Part shown: piece after piece, positions 54,418 to 64,000 of the stretch
How the letters are laid out: every line of letters starts with the position of its first letter
Position numbering within the stretch: the stretch's first letter is position 1
Assembly (NCBI RefSeq): GCF_000626635.1
Contig: NZ_CP007451.1
Span: 4,198,501 to 4,262,500 of the forward strand
Direction of reading: 5' to 3'
DNA length: 64,000 nt
Origin: Draconibacterium orientale
GTDB taxonomy: Bacteria; Bacteroidota; Bacteroidia; Bacteroidales; Prolixibacteraceae
Notes under the pieces: model-generated
Seen by the model: only the letters and a program-made list of their open reading frames with translations
Told to the model about the DNA's origin: nothing
Databases searched by the model: none
Position numbers and translations under genes: made by a program

Positions 54418-55470
54418 TTATAAATTTTCCCCAAAAAATTCTTTCAATTTATTCATTGCCTGCTCGACATATTCAGGAACATAATAGGTTTGAATATGCG
54501 TGGCTCCCGGTATCAGGAATAATTCCTTTTCTGTAGTTCCGGTAGCTTTTTTAAAAGCATCCTCAGTCATATAGTAGGTGTCTGCTTTGCTTCCGGCCAT
54601 CATTAACAAAGGCTGATTGATTAAGTCCATATTTGAAGTTGCATCAAATGCCATCAAATCGAGCAAACTGCTCATTGTGTATCGAAAAGTAGAGTTTGGA
54701 TGAGCATGGGTTCTGTTGTAATAATAATGTCCTTCACGATAAAGATCAAAGGGCATTTTATCAGCAACTTTATCGCTTGCTACCGTGTTGGCGGCATAGA
54801 GCACTTCTCCTCCTGCAGCTTCCTGTGCACGGGCATCAGAGGCTTGTTTTAACCGCTCCTGAATCGTTTCTAACTGAGAATCCCTGAATCCGTTTTTTCT
54901 TACAATACCTGAATTAAACATACTTAGTGTTGCCACTGCCTTAAATCGCTTATCGGTTTGTGCTGCAGCCAGTGTATAACCACCGCCGCCACAAACTCCC
55001 AATACACCAAGTTGTTCAGCATTTACACCAGCATATTGAGTAAGATAATCTGCCATTCCGCGAATGTCATTAATACGGTTGGCGGGTTTATCCACGTTAC
55101 GGGGTTCACCACCACTGGCTCCCTGGTACGATGCATCAGCAGCAATGGTAATGTAACCCGATTCTGCCAAACGCTGTGCATACAATCCGGCAACCTGCTC
55201 CTTTACTCCTCCGTTAGGGTGTGCAACAACTATAGCAGGGTAACTTTTTGAAGGATCATAATTCGCAGGTGTATAAACATTGGCCGCGATTTCAATACCG
55301 CTTAGGTCATAGCTAATCGGATGAATATTTACTTCGCCTGATTTATTCTCAGTTATGGCATCTTTATATACAAGACCGAACGGATTTTCAATCTTGTTTT
55401 GACCAACTGCAATAAGGCTTGTTGTCATTACCATGATTATTAAAACTTGATTCTTTATTATTTTTTTCAT
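54418..55470 (-). CDS. Alpha/beta hydrolase with Cys nucleophile (dienelactone-hydrolase-like)
   Basis: A 350-residue secreted alpha/beta hydrolase (signal peptide to about residue 23). The nucleophile elbow is GVCGGGG with Cys 160 in place of serine, as in dienelactone hydrolase and YcjY-type enzymes. VVAHPNGGVKEQ carries the oxyanion region and a late GATHIQTYY the probable catalytic His. It would open lactones or cleave activated esters. In a cluster that also holds a carboxymuconolactone-decarboxylase-like protein, a role in ring-cleavage or lactone chemistry is attractive but unproven. Confidence 0.87.
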   Translation of the reverse strand: MKKIIKNQVLIIMVMTTSLIAVGQNKIENPFGLVYKDAITENKSGEVNIHPISYDLSGIEIAANVYTPANYDPSKSYPAIVVAHPNGGVKEQVAGLYAQRLAESGYITIAADASYQGASGGEPRNVDKPANRINDIRGMADYLTQYAGVNAEQLGVLGVCGGGGYTLAAAQTDKRFKAVATLSMFNSGIVRKNGFRDSQLETIQERLKQASDARAQEAAGGEVLYAANTVASDKVADKMPFDLYREGHYYYNRTHAHPNSTFRYTMSSLLDLMAFDATSNMDLINQPLLMMAGSKADTYYMTEDAFKKATGTTEKELFLIPGATHIQTYYVPEYVEQAMNKLKEFFGENL

Positions 55471-55538
55471 TTTTAACTCCTTCTTATTACTTTTAAATTA
55501 TCAGCTAAATCTTTCCTAAATGTATTAATGATAGAAAT

Positions 55539-56597
55539 CTATTCATCAATATGTTGTTGCCAAAACTTAACGGCAAGATCAACCCAGCCGTCAGCATCCG
55601 TTCCGGTCCCCAACCCAAATCCGTGACCGGCGTTTTCGTATCTTTGATATTCAACTTCAACACCTGCGTTTCTAAGATTTTGAACCCGTCTTTCTACTGT
55701 ATTTACATTGGCAATCCAGTCGTTAGCGGCCACCGTTATAAAGGCCGGAGAAAAATCACTGGAATAGCTTGATTGTCCGGTGTAGGCAATAACTGCTGTG
55801 ACCGGTTTTGCAATACTGTCGCCACCAAAAGCTTCTACTCCTCTTAAAGCTATGTTTCCAGCCATTCTTGCTCCGGCCGATCCTCCCCAAACTGAATAAT
55901 ATTTTGTATCTACACCCAACGATTCAGCGTTGCGAAAAGTATATGATATGGCTGCAGCCAGATCTTCAGTTGCCATTTGTCCACTCCCGATACGGTATCG
56001 AATAACGAAGGCATTCAGCCCTGATTCGCTAATTCTATTTGCTATTGGGAAGCCTTCATGCAGCGACCCGACATAGGAAAAACCGCCACCAGGGCAAATA
56101 ATCGCAAACGGAGCTCCCGGATTTCCTCGTAAAAAGAATAAGCCGGTATTTTCCTTACCCGTATCATGTTGCTTTTGATCTTCTGTGTAGAATTCGTAAA
56201 AGATTGTCTTGCCTTCATTCACATCGTCAATCATGCGATTCAGGGCATCAACCACATCTCCAGAATTCACGTCCCCGTGATAGGGCATCAGTGAGCCCAC
56301 ATTTGAAAGTGGAGTGTTGTAAACACCGGAATTGTTATCCCGGGGTAACAGTAATTCTCCAAATCCTTTAAATGCCTTATGATTTACAATATCACTAACA
56401 TTATTACTGGTTGTCAAATGCTTGTCCATTTCATCGGATTCTTTAGAAAATTTTGTTTCATAGCTATCATTTTCTGCCTGGATTGGATCGCTGTTCGTAC
56501 AACTTAAAAAGATGACCATTAAAAGGGATATTATTGATCTGTGGGCGAATCCTACATCCTTCCTTATTATCCTATATGTATCCCAATGTGTTGTCAT
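55539..56597 (-). CDS. Alpha/beta hydrolase lipoprotein (esterase)
   Basis: A 352-residue esterase of the BD-FAE/acetylxylan-esterase-like group. An N-terminal lipobox IFLSC (Cys 33) follows an unusually long 20-residue n-region. An oxyanion-hole stretch CPGGGFSYVG comes next, then the nucleophile GGSAGA (Ser 240) and a late ENAGHGFG with the catalytic His. It acts on esters at the membrane surface. The start is uncertain because no methionine lies nearer to the hydrophobic segment. Confidence 0.83.
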   Translation of the reverse strand: MTTHWDTYRIIRKDVGFAHRSIISLLMVIFLSCTNSDPIQAENDSYETKFSKESDEMDKHLTTSNNVSDIVNHKAFKGFGELLLPRDNNSGVYNTPLSNVGSLMPYHGDVNSGDVVDALNRMIDDVNEGKTIFYEFYTEDQKQHDTGKENTGLFFLRGNPGAPFAIICPGGGFSYVGSLHEGFPIANRISESGLNAFVIRYRIGSGQMATEDLAAAISYTFRNAESLGVDTKYYSVWGGSAGARMAGNIALRGVEAFGGDSIAKPVTAVIAYTGQSSYSSDFSPAFITVAANDWIANVNTVERRVQNLRNAGVEVEYQRYENAGHGFGLGTGTDADGWVDLAVKFWQQHIDE

Positions 56598-56713
56598 TCT
56601 TTTTATTTGCGGAAATATTGCCTGCTGTTTTCTTCGTATAACCGTTTATTAATAATTCCTTTTTGATTTTGAATTATTCAATTAACATGCTTATTTACTT
56701 ACTGTACCAATCA

Positions 56714-57712
<999 letters not shown>

Positions 57713-57719
57713 TCACAAA

Positions 57720-59731
<2,012 letters not shown>

Positions 59732-59758
59732 TTTCTATGCGTTATAATTTTTATAAAT

Positions 59759-59766
59759 CAAAGGTA
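59759..59766 (-). promoter_or_regulatory. -7 promoter element of esterase/AKR operon
   Basis: On the minus strand TACCTTTG matches TAnnTTTG exactly, 28 bp upstream of the start at 59731. The nearer ATTACGG half-site of the direct repeat begins 31 bp away, placing it over the -33 region as expected for AraC-type activation. Confidence 0.6.
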
Positions 59767-59790
59767 AGGTACTGTTATTAAACGGTTTTT

Positions 59791-59826
59791 ATACAAATTA
59801 CGGAATTGAGTGCCATAATTACGGAT
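59791..59826. promoter_or_regulatory. AraC-type direct-repeat operator, site B
   Basis: Two ATTACGG half-sites at 59797-59803 and 59818-59824 (21-bp period), preceded by ATACAA and followed by AT. The layout and most bases match site A at 62703-62738. Direct repeats two helical turns apart are typical for AraC-family dimers. The site sits upstream of the esterase operon. Confidence 0.65.
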
Positions 59827-59845
59827 GTTGGAATTTTGATGAGTT

Positions 59846-62077
59846 TTATATATTCAACCAGTATGTCAATTTCAAATTAATTGACCGGAATCGAGGTCTG
59901 AAATTATCTGTATTGTAATTGTCGTTATATACAAGGTGCAAATCCGACAAAGGAGCAAAACGCCACTGAAGACGTGAATTAATACCTAGATTGCTTCTTT
60001 GGTTGCTGTATTGAACCAGCGTCGACCAGAATAAAGATTTACTAAAAGTTATATCCGCTTTTGGTGAAAGCAGCCAAATATCAGCATCTGCATGTGAATC
60101 GGGCAAGCGAATGCCATCGTAGTTAAAGGCCACGCTAAATGTTGCCCATGGTTGCACACGATAGGCTACTTCGCCACCAACAGAATAAATACTACCCTTG
60201 TAAAACTCGCCAAGAGTAGTTTCAAAATTGTAGGTAAACAAATTAGCCAGATTCGATTGATAAGTACCCTGGAATTGATTAAAAGTATAGCTCCGGTTCC
60301 CCGGAAGAGGTACTGCTCCCGGCGTTCGGGTTGGATCGAAATCGTTAAACAGATAAATGTAATTATTTACAAGGCTTAATTCCATTTCTGCCGAGTTTTT
60401 AAATAAGGCAGTCCAGCTAAAGGTATTTTCGTAGTCAGTTTGTTTTAAATCCAGACTTGGCCGTAACCACCGTAACGAAAGCAAACGAAAAGCATTTGAA
60501 TTGATAATCCCGTTTGAGGGGTAGAAAGTGCGGGTTACAGAATTCCCAATCTTAAAAATATCTCTTCTCGGTATAAATCCAAGGTCAGATGTAAAATCCT
60601 CATTCACATATACAAAATCACTGGACAACCGCCATTTACGTGTGTTAAAAACGAGATAAGCCTGCGATGCCAGATTGCCCTTTGAATCATTAGGTTGAAA
60701 TGATTTATGAAGAAAGAATTTCCCAGTCCATTTATCGTTGGCGGAGGCAAGGTTATAATCCAATCCAACAACACGGTTATATTCTTTACTACTATCCAGA
60801 AAGTCGTAATCTTTAAAGGCTTGACGGTTAATTGCGAAGAATCCGATATTTGAACGTGCAAACATTTTCTTTTGAACTGCCAGCATCATATTGTTATTTG
60901 ATGCAATCCCGTTGTCAATATCTTCATCGGTCTGCACATTCAGAAATCCTAAACGCCAGTCTTCATTCAGCTTTCCGCTTAAACGTACACCACCTACAAT
61001 CCTGTTTTCAATGGTGTTGCCGGCATTGTTACGAGCCAAACCAATTCTTCGCGAAAAAAACGGATTGGCATCACGACTGCTACCGAAGCTTCCGAACAGG
61101 TCGCTGTTATCGATAAAAAACTGCCTTTTTTCGGGTAAGAAAACTTCAAAACGGGTAAGGTTGGTAAAAATGGCATCCACTTCAGTGTTCGAAAAATCCG
61201 GATTGATTGTAATATCCAGGTTCATACTGTTTCCGATAGGAATTTTTGCATCGCCTCCAAACTTCAGTTTACTATCGGTGGTTCCCAGCTCAAAGTCTTT
61301 TGATGCCAGTGCATTTATGTATGGAATAACCGAAAAGGGAGTACGCGATTTTCCAAGAGGCTTTTCAAATTCCATGGTATTCATAAAAGCCAGACTTGAA
61401 AGCAATTGATTTTGCGGAACGTGTGCCCATGCACTTTGTTCGTTGGCTCCAATATCCCAGCGATAACACTGCATCCGCCATTCGGTGTCACCCTCCCTGA
61501 ACTTTATTGAGGAAAATGGTATGGCTGCTTCAAGAATAAAATAGCCATCATTTATTTTGCTTTCCAGTTGCCATTTCTGGTCCCAGTTGGCATTAAATCC
61601 GGCTGCAGCTCCACCCTGAGAAATAAAGGCTTCACGTTGAACTCCATAAGGAGTCATACCGAAAAGAAAGGCGGTATTTCCATCCTTAAATGTATCAAAC
61701 ATCAGGCTTACATTATCACTGGTTGTTCCTCTGAAATCGCGACGCAAGGAAGAAACTACATATTTCTCTGAAGATGCTTCGCCCCGTACTCCTATGTATA
61801 GAAAATGATCATTGTACACTAACATAAATTCAGTAGGATACTTTGCTCGTGCTGTATCGGTTGGGAAAAATTGCCAGAAATCTCCTTCTTTATCAGCTTG
61901 TTGCCATGCTGCTTCATCTAAAATTCCATCCAATTTTATCGGTTCGGTGATGTAATTTACGCGTATCGCTCTTCCGTAATCCTGAGCAAATAGAGAAAAT
62001 GTAAGAAAAAGTAGTGCCAGTAAAGAAATACTGGTTTTTATGATTTGTTTTATGATCACAATCGTCCTTCGATTCAT
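59846..62077 (-). CDS. DUF5916 outer-membrane protein with CBM9-like domain
   Basis: A 743-residue outer-membrane protein. After a signal peptide (ending near LFAQ) comes a carbohydrate-binding family-9-like domain (AIRVNYITEPIKLDGILDEAAWQQADKEGDFWQFFPTD). The DUF5916 beta-barrel then starts with YINALASKDF and FGGDAKIPIGNSMNLDITINPDFSNTEVDA and ends in a barrel strand (LKLTYWLNI). The family is widespread in Bacteroidota and is of unknown transport or binding role. It is encoded 49 bp downstream of a cupin gene and appears to share its promoter. Confidence 0.88.
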   Translation of the reverse strand: MNRRTIVIIKQIIKTSISLLALLFLTFSLFAQDYGRAIRVNYITEPIKLDGILDEAAWQQADKEGDFWQFFPTDTARAKYPTEFMLVYNDHFLYIGVRGEASSEKYVVSSLRRDFRGTTSDNVSLMFDTFKDGNTAFLFGMTPYGVQREAFISQGGAAAGFNANWDQKWQLESKINDGYFILEAAIPFSSIKFREGDTEWRMQCYRWDIGANEQSAWAHVPQNQLLSSLAFMNTMEFEKPLGKSRTPFSVIPYINALASKDFELGTTDSKLKFGGDAKIPIGNSMNLDITINPDFSNTEVDAIFTNLTRFEVFLPEKRQFFIDNSDLFGSFGSSRDANPFFSRRIGLARNNAGNTIENRIVGGVRLSGKLNEDWRLGFLNVQTDEDIDNGIASNNNMMLAVQKKMFARSNIGFFAINRQAFKDYDFLDSSKEYNRVVGLDYNLASANDKWTGKFFLHKSFQPNDSKGNLASQAYLVFNTRKWRLSSDFVYVNEDFTSDLGFIPRRDIFKIGNSVTRTFYPSNGIINSNAFRLLSLRWLRPSLDLKQTDYENTFSWTALFKNSAEMELSLVNNYIYLFNDFDPTRTPGAVPLPGNRSYTFNQFQGTYQSNLANLFTYNFETTLGEFYKGSIYSVGGEVAYRVQPWATFSVAFNYDGIRLPDSHADADIWLLSPKADITFSKSLFWSTLVQYSNQRSNLGINSRLQWRFAPLSDLHLVYNDNYNTDNFRPRFRSINLKLTYWLNI

Positions 62078-62126
62078 AGTAAAGATTATAAGTAATATTG
62101 ATATTGGTTTTATTCTTACTTTATAG

Positions 62127-62621
62127 TCACTGTTTCAGCGACAGGTAATCTTCATCGCTAACCGGGCCGGACCATTCCGTCGCACCTTTCAAGCGGCTGG
62201 TAATAGCCAACTGAACAAACTCAGTGTCGACACTTGCACCATGCCAATGCAGGATATTAGGTCTGATATTAACCACTTCACCTTTATTTACCACCCTGAT
62301 CGGACTACCTTTTTCCTGATAATAACCTACGCCATCAAGGCAAATCAGAATCTGGCCATCAGGATGCGTGTGCCAGTTTGACCTTGCTCCGGGTTCAAAA
62401 ACTACGTTGCCTACTGCTATGTGGTTTAAACTATCGGCAGCCAACAATCCTTCCAGCCAGGCTGTTCCTACAAAATTATTGTTCGTTATTTTCTCTCCTT
62501 TTGGAAAAATTGGTTCGGTCTGAGTTTCGGAAATTTTACCCTGACTGGAATTATCTGTATTTTGGCAGGAGCTAAATGCAAAAACACAAACTACGATGCA
62601 AACTGTCAAAATCTTTTTCAT
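62127..62621 (-). CDS. Cupin-domain lipoprotein
   Basis: A 164-residue exported cupin (lipobox FSSC, Cys near 19). The metal-binding motif is RSNWHTHPDGQILICLDGVGYYQEKG with both His residues, and a second motif with His follows (NILHWHGASVD). It resembles the mandelonitrile-lyase/carboxymuconolactone-decarboxylase-associated cupins, which often occur with AKRs and carboxymuconolactone decarboxylases. It begins the cupin-DUF5916 operon and is divergent from the broken AraC gene. Confidence 0.87.
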   Translation of the reverse strand: MKKILTVCIVVCVFAFSSCQNTDNSSQGKISETQTEPIFPKGEKITNNNFVGTAWLEGLLAADSLNHIAVGNVVFEPGARSNWHTHPDGQILICLDGVGYYQEKGSPIRVVNKGEVVNIRPNILHWHGASVDTEFVQLAITSRLKGATEWSGPVSDEDYLSLKQ

Positions 62622-62670
62622 TTTATTGCTCTTTTAATTGATTATAATAATCTGTAAACTAATCACTTTA

Positions 62671-62678
62671 CAAATATC
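62671..62678 (-). promoter_or_regulatory. -7-like element of cupin/DUF5916 operon
   Basis: On the minus strand GATATTTG matches seven of eight positions of TAnnTTTG, counting n as free, 50 bp upstream of the cupin start. It is exactly 31 bp from the nearer ATTACGG half-site of site A, the same distance as at the esterase promoter. Confidence 0.5.
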
Positions 62679-62702
62679 GCTGATGTAATGTTCAATGTTT
62701 GT

Positions 62703-62738
62703 ATACATATTACGGCAGTTATAACCAAGATTACGGAT
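62703..62738. promoter_or_regulatory. AraC-type direct-repeat operator, site A
   Basis: Two ATTACGG half-sites at 62709-62715 and 62730-62736 (21-bp period), preceded by ATACAT and followed by AT. It shares the ATACAnATTACGG and CCA-NN-ATTACGGAT pattern with site B at 59791-59826. It lies between the cupin operon and the divergent AraC gene and could control both. Confidence 0.65.
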
Positions 62739-62775
62739 TTGCCTTGTTCGGGTTTAATTATGAATAAATTAAGAG

Positions 62776-62783
62776 TAAATTTG
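62776..62783 (+). promoter_or_regulatory. -7 promoter element of AraC gene
   Basis: TAAATTTG matches TAnnTTTG exactly, 25 bp upstream of the AraC start at 62809. Site A lies 38 bp further upstream, so self-regulation is possible. Confidence 0.5.
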
Positions 62784-62808
62784 TGTAGCGAAATTTGAAT
62801 TTATTGCG

Positions 62809-63703
62809 ATGGAAGAGATCCTAAAATTTGACACGATCAAAGAATATAATTTGTTTAATAACAATGAAACCATGCATCCTTTGGTAGGCATTGTAGATTT
62901 ATCAAAAGCAGATCCACGGAAAGCCAGGCGGCTCAGCTATGGCTTTTATACCATCTTTTTTTAAAGAGATAAACTGTGGTGATCTTCGTTATGGATGTAA
63001 TTATTACGATTATGACGAGGGCACACTTATATTCCTGGCTCCAAACCAGGTTATCGGAGAAAATAAGGATTATCAATATCAGCCACAAGGAAAGGCATTA
63101 GTATTCCATCCTGATTTTATTTTAGGTACTTCGTTGGGCAAGAAAATCCACGATTACGCATTTTTTTCATACGATGTGAACGAAGCCTTACATCTTTCAA
63201 TTAAGGAAAGGGAGATCATTTTAGATTGCTTCAACAAAATTGATTATGAGTTACATCAAAATATGGATAAACACACAGCAAACCTGGTGATTTCAAATAT
63301 TGAACTATTCCTGAATTACTGCATCCGATTTTACGACAGGCAGTTTATTACCCGTATAAATGTAAATCAGAGTATATTAACCCGTTTCGATACCTTGCTT
63401 AACGATTATCTTCACTCATATAAAACCAAAGAATCTGGTTTGCCTACGGTTGCCTATTTTGCCAACTTGCTCCATCTATCAGCGAACTATTTAGGCGATA
63501 CCTTAAAAAAGGAAACCGGTAAATCAGCCCAGGAACACATACAATTAAAATTAATCAGTGTAGCAAAAGAACGCATCTTCGATACAGGAAAAAGTATTTC
63601 AGAAATTGCTTATGAACTGGGATATAAATCGCCTCAGCATTTTAACAGGATGTTTAAAAAAGCTACGGGACAAACGCCGAATGCTTACCGCAATTTGAAT
63701 TAA
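62809..63703 (+). pseudogene. AraC-family regulator gene, frameshifted
   Basis: From ATG 62809 the frame reads MEEILKFDTIKEYNLFNNNE, HPLVGIVDLSKADPRKARRLSYGFYTIFF and stops. This is the standard N-terminus of a Bacteroidota AraC regulator. After one surplus T in a run of seven (62956-62962), the protein continues as KEINCGDLRYGCNYYDYDEGTLIFLAPNQVI and ends with a normal AraC HTH (KSISEIAYELGYKSPQHFNRMFKKATGQTPNAYR). With six T residues the gene would encode one protein of 297 residues, the family's usual length. As given, only a shortened product of up to 254 residues from ATG 62939 is possible. It may be a true mutation, slippage-prone, or a sequencing error. Confidence 0.8.
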
Positions 63704-63895
63704 AGAACGGAGGTTCATGTTTTAACATGAGAGCACTGTTTTTGAATACTTAAAATTACGTTACAACTTTTTAAATAAAAGCCCTTAAATCTGAAGTTCA
63801 TAATTAATAAGGTTTCTTATTTCATAATAGCCTTGCTTAAAATGGTTAATTTACATTTGTTTTTTTGAATGTCCGTAATTAGTCACAACCAGACC

Positions 63896-63978
63896 GTCAC
63901 CCTGGACTTATTTCAGGGTCTTTTTTGCAAATAGCTGATTATTAGTGGCGAAAGATGCTGAAACAAGTTCAGCATGAC
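63896..63978. repeat. Inverted pair of intergenic hairpin repeats
   Basis: The unit at 63896-63920 (GTCACCCTGGACTTATTTCA and on) and the unit at 63954-63978 (GATGCTGAAACAAGTTCAGC and on) are inverted imperfect copies. Each is itself a hairpin (CCCTG...CAGGG and GCTGAA...TTCAGC). They lie downstream of the AraC gene in a region with no other feature and resemble dispersed intergenic repeats of this phylum. A TTTTTT run follows the first unit, so it may act as terminator for the AraC gene. Confidence 0.55.
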
Positions 63979-64000
63979 GTGCTAAATATTAATTATGACA

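Noticed and set aside
63873-63900. Third ATTACGG-type operator near the window end
   Set aside because: Only one good half-site (CCGTAAT, 63873-63879); the second at 21 bp is CCGTCAC and belongs to the hairpin repeat, and no promoter element lies at 31 bp.

Overview
The window looks like chromosomal DNA of a free-living or sediment-type member of the Bacteroidota. The evidence is a SusC/SusD pair, a hybrid two-component system with a reporter-like propeller, Bacteroidetes-type promoter elements (TAnnTTTG), DUF6090, DUF5916, DUF5009 and DUF1343 proteins, and lipoproteins with short lipoboxes. Gene content (NrfHA ammonification, phenylacetate-CoA ligase/ACT clusters, a mobilisable element) fits the Marinilabiliales/Prolixibacteraceae, but that placement is inference. 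No rRNA, intact tRNA or CRISPR array was seen.

Layout. (1) 58-7325: a plus-strand aryl-acid activation cluster: porin, two PaaK-type CoA ligases, three ACT-domain proteins, a sodium:solute symporter and a 59-residue accessory protein. It is followed by a decayed tandem duplication (to 7748) and a polyphosphate glucokinase. (2) 8645-14632: DUF6090 protein, serine hydrolase, acyltransferase and ankyrin lipoprotein on the minus strand; on the plus strand a chimeric AraC-transmembrane-TolB/TPR regulator. (3) 14809-27706, minus strand: a probable cell-wall (muropeptide) salvage locus, in transcription order DUF5009 acyltransferase, NagZ-type GH3 fused to a serine hydrolase, SusC, SusD, a fold-back element plus terminator, NamZ-type DUF1343 lipoprotein, and a metallophosphoesterase/beta-propeller protein. 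The promoter has a 26-bp palindrome over its -33 region. (4) 28424-33451: remnants (truncated GH2, 42-bp tandem repeats) beside an intact hybrid two-component regulator. (5) 33927-37274: nrfH-nrfA-porin for nitrite reduction to ammonium. (6) 37429-43734: a mobilisable element with a tmRNA-3'-end-like att sequence, Fic protein, HTH protein, a broken replication-type gene, AAA ATPase, candidate oriT, MobC and relaxase. (7) 43810-46289: HxlR regulator, cupin, NTF2-like and DUF1080-like proteins. (8) 46518-62621, minus strand: a large cluster with an isoquinoline-oxidoreductase-type molybdenum hydroxylase, PQQ-like propeller, carboxymuconolactone decarboxylase, four esterase/hydrolases, two aldo/keto reductases, two NTF2-like proteins, a DUF5916 outer-membrane protein and a cupin. 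A divergent AraC regulator (62809-63703) is frameshifted.

The most notable signal is a pair of near-identical direct-repeat operators (ATTACGG, 14 bp, ATTACGG; 21-bp period), one upstream of the cupin/DUF5916 operon and one upstream of the esterase/AKR operon. Both lie exactly 31 bp from a -7 promoter element. This ties region 8 into one AraC-type regulon for degradation or detoxification of an unidentified small organic compound.
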